Below are positions 55,659-63,141 of a DNA stretch of 64,000 nucleotides, one piece after another; the first letter of the stretch is position 1, and each line of letters begins with the position of its first letter. Both the position numbers and the translations under genes were made by a program. Origin of the DNA: Paucibacter sp. DJ2R-2 (GTDB taxonomy: Bacteria > Pseudomonadota > Gammaproteobacteria > Burkholderiales > Burkholderiaceae_C); NCBI RefSeq assembly GCF_025717675.1, contig NZ_JAJIRT010000001.1:62001-126000 (forward strand), in the 5' to 3' direction. The notes under the pieces are model-generated. The model made no database searches, was not told where the DNA came from, and was given only the letters and a program-made list of their open reading frames with translations.

Positions 55659-57562
55659 GCATGGCCTTGCCGCCGCGGCGCATCCCTTCGGCCGACTGGC
55701 TGCCGGTGGGCGTCGACAGCCTTGAGCCGAATGCGCTGACTGTGGTGCGGTCCAATGAGCACTGTTCGGTGCTTGCCGGACCGGGCGCGGGAAAAACGGA
55801 GTTGCTGGCGCAGCGGGCAGCCTTTCTCTTGCAGACGGGCGCCTCCCCCGCCCCGCAGCGCATCCTGGCGATCAGCTTCAAGCGCGACGCCGCGCGCAAT
55901 CTGTCCCGCCGCGTGCGCCAGCGCTGCCACGCGGATCACGCGAGGCGCTTCGACTCCCTGACGTTCGACGCATTCGCCAAAAGCCTTGTCGATCGTTTCG
56001 GCCAAGCGCTGCCGGACGGCTGGCGGCCGACAGCAGACTACGGCATCCTGTTCCCGAAGAAGGCCTACTGGGTCGACTTCTTGCGACGTGCCGGGCTGGC
56101 GCAGGACAACCCGTTCGAAGCCGCTGCCGTTCAGACCATCCCGGCCACCGCGTTCGAGCGGCGCCATGTCCTGGACGAACCCCTGCCAGAAGCCGGCTGG
56201 CCCACCACCACGGCCGGCCGCTGGGCAGGTCAGCGCTTTTGGGATCAACAGTTGCGCAGCGCCGACCGCAGCTACCTGTCCTTCCCCATGCTCAGCCGGC
56301 TGGCCGAGCTCTTGATCCGCTTCAACACAGCGGTAGGCCATGCCCTGGCCCTGACCTATTCGCATGTGTTCATGGATGAATTCCAAGACACCACCCAGGC
56401 CCAGCTCGACCTGGTCCAGACCATCTTCCTCGGCACTCCGACGATCATGACGGCTGTGGGCGACAACAAGCAGCAGATCATGCGCTTCGCGCTCGCTATG
56501 GATGACCCATTCGCCGCCTTTGAGCGGTCCTTCGGCGCGAAACGCATCCCGCTGCTCAGCAACTACCGGTCATCACCCGAATTGGTCCGCATTCAGCACG
56601 TGCTGGCGCAGGCACTGGACGCGAATGCAGCGCGCCCCGAGTCCAAGGCCAAGGCAGCTATCTCAGACGCCTGCTGTTCCATCTGGGACTTCACCAGCAC
56701 ACGCGTGGAGGCCAGCACGCTCGCAGCCTACGTCGCAACGCAAATGCGAGAGCACGGCCTCCTGCCGACCGATTTCGTGCTGCTGGTCCGGCAGAAGGCC
56801 GAGGACTATGCCCAGGTGCTGACGCCCGCCTTTGCTGCAGCCGGCATCCCCGTCCGCAACGAAGCCGCTTATGTCGGCAGTCAGATGCTGCAGGAATTGC
56901 TGACGGAGCCGCTTTCGGAGTTGGTGCTCGTGATGCTGCGCCTGGCCTGCGCCGCACGCGGCGGATCGAGCTGGAGCGAGGCTCAGCATGCGTTGGCCGA
57001 GTTGCGCGGGATTGACCCCACCGATGATCGAGCCCGGCGCGCGCTGGCCCGCGATCTGGATGGCTTCGCAAGTGGTTTTGTCCGACAACATCCGCAGCCC
57101 CCAACCACCGAAGCGCAAGCCCGGTCCATGGTGCAGGTGGTGCTGACGTTCCTGGATCCCAATGCCCTGGTCGCCGCGCACGCGCCCTATGGCCAGGGAA
57201 ACTGGTTCGCCGAGGTGGAGAGCAGCGTCGTGCTGCACCTGCTGGCTAGCGCCGCGCAAGCGCAGGACTGGCGAGCCGCACTGGACGCCTATGAGGGCGC
57301 CAACGCGCTCCCCCTCATGACCCTACACAAGAGCAAAGGCCTGGAGTACCACACCGTCATTTTCGTCGGGCTCGATGACGATGCCTGGTGGAGCTACACC
57401 CAGGACCCGGTCGACGCAACGGCCGGATTCTTTGTCGCATTCACCCGCGCCAAGCAGCGGGTGATCTTCACCTACTCGCCGGAGCGCGGCCAGCGAACGA
57501 AGGTCGCGCCGCTCTATGAATTGCTCGACAAGGCCGGCGTGCCGCGCATTGCAGTGGCGTAG
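55655..57562 (+). CDS. gajB: UvrD-like helicase, Gabija GajB-like
   Basis: Superfamily 1 helicase, 635 aa. Motifs in order: Walker A GPGAGKT (42-48), SFKRDAARNL (Ia), LTFDAFAK, VFMDEFQDTTQAQLDL (II), GDNKQQIMRFA (III), LLSNYRSSPELV (IV), LMTLHKSKGLEYHTVIFVGL (V) and VAFTRAKQRVIF (VI). In Gabija the GajB helicase activates GajA. The GTG at 55655 overlaps the gajA stop (GTGA); an ATG six bases later is the alternative start. It is larger than the originally described GajB (about 490 aa). The next gene starts 27 bp downstream with a GGAGG ribosome-binding site. Confidence 0.83.
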   Translation: MSMALPPRRIPSADWLPVGVDSLEPNALTVVRSNEHCSVLAGPGAGKTELLAQRAAFLLQTGASPAPQRILAISFKRDAARNLSRRVRQRCHADHARRFDSLTFDAFAKSLVDRFGQALPDGWRPTADYGILFPKKAYWVDFLRRAGLAQDNPFEAAAVQTIPATAFERRHVLDEPLPEAGWPTTTAGRWAGQRFWDQQLRSADRSYLSFPMLSRLAELLIRFNTAVGHALALTYSHVFMDEFQDTTQAQLDLVQTIFLGTPTIMTAVGDNKQQIMRFALAMDDPFAAFERSFGAKRIPLLSNYRSSPELVRIQHVLAQALDANAARPESKAKAAISDACCSIWDFTSTRVEASTLAAYVATQMREHGLLPTDFVLLVRQKAEDYAQVLTPAFAAAGIPVRNEAAYVGSQMLQELLTEPLSELVLVMLRLACAARGGSSWSEAQHALAELRGIDPTDDRARRALARDLDGFASGFVRQHPQPPTTEAQARSMVQVVLTFLDPNALVAAHAPYGQGNWFAEVESSVVLHLLASAAQAQDWRAALDAYEGANALPLMTLHKSKGLEYHTVIFVGLDDDAWWSYTQDPVDATAGFFVAFTRAKQRVIFTYSPERGQRTKVAPLYELLDKAGVPRIAVA

Positions 57563-57589
57563 CTCGAATTCAGGACCGGAGGCTTCACC

Positions 57590-58804
57590 ATGATCCAGCC
57601 CAGCATCTCCACCTTCGGCGCCGCACCGTCGATGGTGGGCTACCTGTACCAGGTCCGGCTCGCCCTGCTGTGGGCAATCCGGCGCAGCCGTACCAGCGAC
57701 TTCGTTGTCAGCCTGGAGACACTGGACGACGTGAGTTTCGAAGTCGGCGGAGAACCGCTGGCGGTGCTGCAGGCCAAACATTCGATGAAGGCGGCTGCGA
57801 CCCTGACCGACCTGAGCGTTGAACTATGGAAGACGCTGCGCGTCTGGCTGGTGGGCCTGGCCAGCGGTGAAATTCCGCTTGGCACAGCGCGCTTCCTGAT
57901 CACCACCGCTGCGGCCGCGCCCGGAAGCGCGTGTGCCGCCCTGGGTATCGACGGCCGCGACCGCGACGTGGCTGAGGCCGCTAAGCGACTCAAGCATGCA
58001 GCGACTAGTTCCACCAACAGCGAGCTCAAGCCGGCTTTCGAGGCCTACCTCGCACTGGATGAGGCTGAGCGCGAAGCCCTGCTGGCACAGGTCTACGTGA
58101 TCCCGTCGCAGCCCGACGCCGTAGAGATCACAGTGCAGTTGCAGTCCGAGCTCTACCATGTCTCGCTGAACCATCAGGCGCTGTCGGTGCAGATGCTCGA
58201 AGGTTGGTGGTTCAAGCGGGTGCTGAATGAACTGGTGCACCCGGAGGGCGGGATCCCTCGCGCCGAGATCGACGCGCAGATCTCGGACATCCAGGAATCA
58301 CTGAAACCCGACGCCCTGCCGATCGATGAAGACCTCGACGCGCTGATGGTCGCGCTGGAACAACTGCCTGAGTTCGCTGATCGCCCGTTCTACAAACAGG
58401 TCGAACTGGTCAGCGGTAGCCAGCTGCGCATCCGCAACGCGATCACCAGCTATCTGCAGGCCTTCCGGCAACGCTCTGCCTGGACCCGCCACGACCTGAT
58501 GTTCGATGCCGATCTGGACAAGTACGACAAGCGCCTGCAGGCCGAATGGGAGCTGCAGTACGGCCAGGTCTGCGACGAGCTCGGCCCGGACGCTACCGAT
58601 GCGGCAATGGCACAGGCGGGGCGCGCCCTCCTGAAGTGGGCAGAAGACGCCCCAATCTCCATCCGTTCGGGTGTTAATGTCCCTTGGGTGTGCCGCGGTT
58701 CGCTGCACATGCTCGCAGAGGACATGCGCGTGGGCTGGCATCCACAGTTTAAAAGCAGGCTGAAGGCCGTCCTTGACGCGGTCTCGCAGGGGAAGACGGC
58801 ATGA
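57590..58804 (+). CDS. ABC-three-component system protein with Cap4-like nuclease domain
   Basis: First protein of a three-component ABC (ABC-3C) conflict system, 404 aa. The N-terminal domain (about 10-180) matches the dsDNA endonuclease/Cap4-like pattern: GYLYQVRLALLW, E43, D46-D47 in LETLDDVSF and Q61-x-K63 in LQAKHS, the restriction-fold catalytic arrangement. The C-terminal half (about 190-404) is the system-specific helical region. By analogy it is the effector, switched by the ATPase encoded two genes later. Stop overlaps the next ATG (ATGA). The nuclease assignment is from pattern; the system assignment is strong from the three adjacent genes. Confidence 0.8.
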   Translation: MIQPSISTFGAAPSMVGYLYQVRLALLWAIRRSRTSDFVVSLETLDDVSFEVGGEPLAVLQAKHSMKAAATLTDLSVELWKTLRVWLVGLASGEIPLGTARFLITTAAAAPGSACAALGIDGRDRDVAEAAKRLKHAATSSTNSELKPAFEAYLALDEAEREALLAQVYVIPSQPDAVEITVQLQSELYHVSLNHQALSVQMLEGWWFKRVLNELVHPEGGIPRAEIDAQISDIQESLKPDALPIDEDLDALMVALEQLPEFADRPFYKQVELVSGSQLRIRNAITSYLQAFRQRSAWTRHDLMFDADLDKYDKRLQAEWELQYGQVCDELGPDATDAAMAQAGRALLKWAEDAPISIRSGVNVPWVCRGSLHMLAEDMRVGWHPQFKSRLKAVLDAVSQGKTA

Positions 58805-59316
58805 CGGCTTGGCAGGATCGCACCATCGAGCAGCGCAACCTGCTCAACCCGGCCTTCTGCGCTGTTGCGGTGTGGCATCTCGCGCGCGGCTACACCACCG
58901 AGGCAAAGGCGCTCAGCACAGGCCAAGCCGCGCTGCCGTTTGAGTTGGCATTCGTGGGCGCGAGCCTCGTCCTGCGTGGCCAGACGCGCGAGCAATTGCC
59001 CCGCACGATCACGAGTTCGCTGGCCACCTGGGTACACGATCACCCACTGGAGCGATCGGCCGTCGCCAAGGGCGTGGTCGTGTTGCGGCAGACAGTCCGC
59101 GAGGCCTTGCTGTTCGGCGCGCAGCACCAGATGCTCGTGCTGGATGGCCGCTGGATTGACGCCGGCGAATTGCAAGCCAAGAAGATCAAAACCTACCTGG
59201 GCGCATCGAGCACTGAGGTGAGGGACTGCATGCGCCAGGCCGTGTTCGTCGGTCGTTGGCTGTGCAAAGCGGGTGCGCCCCCAACCGTGTTGGCGCTATT
59301 GGGAGTTCAAGCATGA
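58801..59316 (+). CDS. ABC-three-component system middle component
   Basis: Middle component (MC) of an ABC-3C system, 171 aa. The start RNLLNPAFCAVAVWHLARGY and PLPFELAFVGASLVLRGQTREQLPRT are typical of these small proteins; the C-terminus FVGRWLCKAGAPPTVLALLGVQA matches as well. Middle components are thought to link the ATPase with the effector; no enzymatic motif is seen. It overlaps both neighbours by four bases, so the three proteins are made in step. The ABC-3C name follows published genomic classification of such systems; laboratory evidence is limited. Confidence 0.85.
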   Translation: MTAWQDRTIEQRNLLNPAFCAVAVWHLARGYTTEAKALSTGQAALPFELAFVGASLVLRGQTREQLPRTITSSLATWVHDHPLERSAVAKGVVVLRQTVREALLFGAQHQMLVLDGRWIDAGELQAKKIKTYLGASSTEVRDCMRQAVFVGRWLCKAGAPPTVLALLGVQA

Positions 59317-61259
59317 TTCAGATTCGCGCAGTGGTGATCTATAGCCACGACGGACGCCACCGCGTGGTGCCCTTCGAACCAGGCCGCGTCAACATCATTT
59401 CCGGAGACTCCCGCACGGGCAAGTCGGCCATCCTGGGCATCATCGACTACTGCTTCGGGGCCAAGGAGATTGACGTGCCCGAGGGCAAGGTCCGCCGCAA
59501 TGTGAACTGGTTTGCATTGCTGCTGCAGACACCGCGTGGTCAGGCCTTTGTGGCGCGCCAGCTGCCGACAGGGGACGGCAAGTCCAACGAGGCGGTCTAC
59601 ATTCAAACCGACACGGAGGTCGACATTCCTCCTGCATCGGCGCTGCGTCAGACGACCAACCGAGAAGGATTGCGTTCGCTGCTGGCCTCCTGGACCGGGT
59701 TGTCGGACTACCTGCACGAACCGCCGGCTGGGCAGACCCGCGACGCGCTGGCTGCCACCATCAGCCATGCGCTCACCTTCTGCTTCCAATCGCAGAATGA
59801 GATCGCGCAGCGCAAACACCTGTTCCATGGCTCCAGTGATCGATTCGTAGCGCAAGCGATCAAGGACACCCTGCCCTACTTCCTGGGCGCGGTCACCGAC
59901 GACTACGTCGCCAATCAGCAGGAGCTCAAGCGCGTTCGCGCCGAGATCCGTCAGATCGACCGCCGGCTTGCGGAAGCCGCCGCGATCCGAGGCGATGGCG
60001 TGGGCCGCGCGGACACGCTGCTGGCAGAGGCCAAATCTGTGGGCATGAGCGAGCTTCCTGACAGCGCCCCCTGGCAGGAAAAGCTCGACACCCTCCGCCA
60101 GATTCAGAACAGGCAGGTGCCCTCCGCGGCGGCAGAGGTTGACGGCGACGGCGAGTTCCGCAGGCTTTCCACGGTGCGCAGTGAACTCGTGCAGGAGCAG
60201 CGCACCTTGCAGTCCACGCTTGAGCGTGCCCGCAGCTTCGAAGGCAGTTCCAAGGGCTTTTCGGTGGAAGCGCGAGAACACACAGCGCGCCTGCAAGCGG
60301 TGAGCGTCTTCGAGCATGACCAGCCAGGACATGCCTGCCCGTTGTGTCTGCAAGGGCTGCCCGAAGCCTCGCAGGTTCCGTCCATCGGCGACCTGCGGGC
60401 CGCCCAGGACTACATCGGCGAACGCAGTGGCGCGATGGATTCGGCGACCCCACGCATCGAGACCGCCATCCAGGATGTCGAGACCAAGCTCGCGGATGTG
60501 CGGCGCCGCCTGGAAGACAACCGCGTCCTTCTGACGGCGGTCAAGCGGGGCAACCAGCGTCTGCAACTGGCCTCGGACATGGAGGCGCGACGCGCCATGG
60601 TGCTCGGCCGGATCAGCCTGTACATGGAAAACATACCGCAAATGCCGGACCTCAGTGAGCAGCAGGAGCGACTGAAAGAACTGCGGCTGCAGGAGGGGCT
60701 GCTCGACGAGGCGGTCAGCACCGACACCATCCAGGTAAAGATGGAGTCCTGCTTGTCCAACGTCAACCAGCATCTGTGGAACTACGCCAAGCAGATCGAC
60801 CTGGAGTATTCCGATACACCCTTGCGCCTGGACCCTCGCAACCTGACCATCGTGGCGGACACGCCGGAGCGGCCGGTGTCGATGCGTGAGATCGGCAGTG
60901 GCGAGAACCATGTCGGCTATCACATCGTGGCGCACCTGGCCCTGCACACCTGGTTCGCGAGCCGCGGTCGGCCGGTGCCATCTTTCCTGCTACTGGATCA
61001 GCTATCGCAGGCGCACTTCTCTCCGGACACGGTGCCAGGCGGGGGTGTGACGCAGGAGAAGATCGACGCCGATCGCAAGGCAGTAAAGCGCCTTTTCGGC
61101 CTGATCTTTGACGTGGTCGCCAGCCTGCAGGGCAAGTTTCAGGTGATCATCACGGATCACCCGGACTTTAGCGATGACATCCGCTTCCAAGCCTCATTGA
61201 GCGAGCGCTGGCGTGACGGACTCAAGTTGGTGCCCGAAGATTGGCCACGTGCCACCTGA
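59313..61259 (+). CDS. DUF3732 Rad50/SMC-like ATPase of the ABC-three-component system
   Basis: ATPase of an ABC-3C system, 648 aa. Walker A GDSRTGKS (31-38) follows VNIIS; a DUF3732-type SMC-like head encloses a long coiled coil (about 210-330 and 370-500) with a zinc hook at HACPLCLQGLPE (near residue 340, CPLC). The signature region is MREIGSGENHVGYH, and Walker B is PSFLLLDQLSQAHF. The D-loop/H region ends ITDHPDF. It should detect DNA structure or nucleoprotein state and gate the nuclease effector. ATG at 59313 overlaps the middle-component stop (ATGA). It is the last gene of the five-gene operon. Confidence 0.85.
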   Translation: MIQIRAVVIYSHDGRHRVVPFEPGRVNIISGDSRTGKSAILGIIDYCFGAKEIDVPEGKVRRNVNWFALLLQTPRGQAFVARQLPTGDGKSNEAVYIQTDTEVDIPPASALRQTTNREGLRSLLASWTGLSDYLHEPPAGQTRDALAATISHALTFCFQSQNEIAQRKHLFHGSSDRFVAQAIKDTLPYFLGAVTDDYVANQQELKRVRAEIRQIDRRLAEAAAIRGDGVGRADTLLAEAKSVGMSELPDSAPWQEKLDTLRQIQNRQVPSAAAEVDGDGEFRRLSTVRSELVQEQRTLQSTLERARSFEGSSKGFSVEAREHTARLQAVSVFEHDQPGHACPLCLQGLPEASQVPSIGDLRAAQDYIGERSGAMDSATPRIETAIQDVETKLADVRRRLEDNRVLLTAVKRGNQRLQLASDMEARRAMVLGRISLYMENIPQMPDLSEQQERLKELRLQEGLLDEAVSTDTIQVKMESCLSNVNQHLWNYAKQIDLEYSDTPLRLDPRNLTIVADTPERPVSMREIGSGENHVGYHIVAHLALHTWFASRGRPVPSFLLLDQLSQAHFSPDTVPGGGVTQEKIDADRKAVKRLFGLIFDVVASLQGKFQVIITDHPDFSDDIRFQASLSERWRDGLKLVPEDWPRAT

Positions 61260-61753
61260 GCGCCTTCGTGCTGGCGTCCATGCCTCTGGGTGCGAATGAC
61301 CGCCAACGGCAGGAGCAGTCATTGGGGCGCTGACGCAGGACGACCGCAGTCGGCCTGCTGCCGAGGTTCAACCAACTTCAGCTTCGTACGCATCTCTGCC
61401 ATCCATTCTCGGCGCCCGAGTTACCAGAACCGCCGAAAGCGGTCGTCCGGCGCCAACTTACTCAACTCCACCTAAGCCAAAGTTCAGAAGTACTCCACGC
61501 CAACGGAAGTTCATCGAGTGCCGGAGTGCCGGTCTGTCTGGACTCAAGTTGCGAGGGGCCGGGCTTGCCACGGCTAAAAGTACTCTCATGAATGCCTCAT
61601 GCACTAGTCGTCGCCACCAATTCCCCCTGGACCTAACCTTCCCATAACGCCATAAACCACTCACAATAACTGCGCACATCCATGCACTGAGTCCATTTTC
61701 TTTGCCGCCCTAGGTCGACTGTTACGAAGGGCGATACGTCGCCCAGACACTGA
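61260..61753. other. Intergenic stretch after the defence operon
   Basis: About 494 bp. No convincing terminator, no recognisable open frame. Composition is mixed and less G+C-rich than the operon. It separates the defence operon from the small-protein cluster. Confidence 0.4.
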
Positions 61754-61978
61754 ATGACAATGCAGGACTCCGCGAAGGAAAAAATGTCTCAAGCCAGCGA
61801 ATCGAGCGCGGACACGATGTCATCGCCGGACGTGCAGCAGCCGCCGCTTTGTCCGTCGAAAAGGATATCGGACTGGCTCCTCAGTCTGTCGCCGTCCGAC
61901 TACGAGATGACGGTCAGGAAGCTCTCGGCACATGGGGGCGTTGGCAGCAGATCCCGGCCAAGGACACCCCCCGGCTGA
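61754..61978 (+). CDS. Small hypothetical protein preceding copy B
   Basis: Unrecognised 74-aa open frame, 27 bp upstream of copy B of the small-protein family. The second ATG (61784) has AAGGAAAAA upstream and gives SQASESSADTMSSPDVQQPPLCPSKRISDWLLSLSPSDYEMTVRKL. Like the family it has a Ser/Pro-rich first part and then an LSPSDYE helix, so it could be a distant relative. Coding status is uncertain because it rests on pattern alone and its C-terminus is Arg-rich. Confidence 0.35.
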   Translation: MTMQDSAKEKMSQASESSADTMSSPDVQQPPLCPSKRISDWLLSLSPSDYEMTVRKLSAHGGVGSRSRPRTPPG

Positions 61979-62005
61979 GAGAACCTGACCGGCAGGCTGA
62001 ACTAC

Positions 62006-62188
62006 GTGAGAAACGTAGTGAATCCAAGCATCAATTCCGCGCCGCAACAGGCCGAGGCGTCGACTCCCTTACAGAGTCCGAAGCCCACCGGCTTGCCTGG
62101 TTCAAACCGCCTGAGTCCGTCCGAGATCGAATCGCTGCGGCAGCACTTCAAGCAGATGCGGGAACATTTGGACGCGACGGAGCCGTAA
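62006..62188 (+). CDS. Island-specific small protein, copy B
   Basis: Unrecognised 60-aa protein with the same plan as copies A and C: a Pro/Ser/Gln-rich first half (APQQAEASTPLQSPKPTG) and a helix NRLSPSEIESLRQHFKQMREHL. Copy B and copy A agree at DNA level over the helix start, with synonymous differences elsewhere. GTG at 62006 is the annotated start, but the true start is uncertain; a later GTG at 62018 is also possible. Function unknown. Confidence 0.6.
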   Translation: MRNVVNPSINSAPQQAEASTPLQSPKPTGLPGSNRLSPSEIESLRQHFKQMREHLDATEP

Positions 62189-62407
62189 CTGACGAGGACG
62201 GCGGCTCGGCCTTCTCCATGCCGCAGGGCGCGACCTGAGACTCTCCCGAGGCCTCGCGCCCGGACAAGGTGCCACGTCCTGCAAGACAATAGGGTGGCCC
62301 TCAAGCGCGTTGCCGGGGCCATCAAGGACTCCGGTCAGGCGCCGCCAGAAGTACAGCGCTACTGATTCAACAGAACCAAGAAGCACTGAGGGAACTTTGA
62401 TCCAATC

Positions 62408-62638
62408 ATGTCGACTCAAAACAGCAATGCTGCACCCCGCCCGGCCGAAAATTCGACGCCTTCTCATTGTCCGAATCTCGCCAGTTCTTCCAACTCAACC
62501 CGCCTGAGCCCGGCCGAGATCGAAGAGCTGCGGCAGCACTTTAAGGAGGTGGGACGCCAGGTACAAGAGATCCTGGCGTCTCGGGAGAAGTCACCAACCC
62601 TGAGCGGCGACAACAAAGCGGCACCGTCGTTGCGGTGA
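62408..62638 (+). CDS. Island-specific small protein, copy C
   Basis: Unrecognised 76-aa protein. It has the family plan with NAAPRPAENSTPS then TRLSPAEIEELRQHFKEVGR and QVQEILASREK, and an extra C-terminal tail SPTLSGDNKAAPSLR. ATG at 62408 is preceded by a GAGGGA-like ribosome-binding site, making the start clearer than in copy B. The QVQEILASR segment is shared with copy A. Function unknown. Confidence 0.65.
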   Translation: MSTQNSNAAPRPAENSTPSHCPNLASSSNSTRLSPAEIEELRQHFKEVGRQVQEILASREKSPTLSGDNKAAPSLR

Positions 62639-63141
62639 TCAACCGCCGCACATCCGGACGAATGCGCGACGCGCATGCCGAGGCTTGCACGCAAGGCGGT
62701 CGATTAGATCTCCTCGGGCTCCAGGTTCTAGAAACCGCACACGCATGACATCGAACAGATGCCATTCCACGGCATCTCCGATTTCGGCAGGGGACTCTCC
62801 TGGGAGTCCCCGATGCGTCCCCGGGGACATTGCAATTGCCCCCACCATCAAAGGTTCATGGCCAGCTCGCAAGCAGCCACAGCCCTCACTGCAGGCCTGC
62901 AGCAGCCTCTGGCCTGCGGCCTCAATGCTTGTCCTCTGCACTAGCACTTCTAGTGCAGCAGGCATCACTAAAACGCGACCGTGCTTGCTGGAGTGCTCTG
63001 CAGTCTGACGCTTCGGCAAAGCGGTGTTTCGCCGGGGATTCGCCGGGGATTCGCCGGGGATTCCAGGGGGATTCCAGGGGGATTCCCAGGTGAGTCCCCT
63101 GGGACAGGCGGAAAAGCTGTCGTAGCGCGCTCAAAGCTACA
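62639..63141. other. Intergenic region next to integrase with palindromes and tandem repeats
   Basis: About 500 bp between copy C and the integrase C-terminus. No recognisable gene. It holds palindromes with a GGGAC core at 62790-62811 (GGGGACTC with GAGTCCCC), 62817-62828 (GTCCCCGGGGAC) and 63094-63105, and a set of 11-bp tandem repeats listed separately. Confidence 0.55.
63028..63093 (+). repeat. Six 11-bp tandem repeats (iteron-like)
   Basis: Three units of TTCGCCGGGGA (63028-63060), two of TTCCAGGGGGA (63061-63082) and one TTCCCAGGTGA (63083-63093). The 11-bp period is close to one DNA turn, so a protein could bind one face. They lie next to the 3' end of the integrase gene, a position where integrase arm-type sites or replication iterons can occur. 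Confidence 0.8.

Noticed and set aside
61849-62238. 129-codon open frame overlapping small-protein copy B
   Set aside because: The other frame shows protein-level homology to copies A and C with synonymous changes, so this one is an overlap shadow.
63028-63093. CRISPR array
   Set aside because: Units are only 11 bp with no spacers between them.
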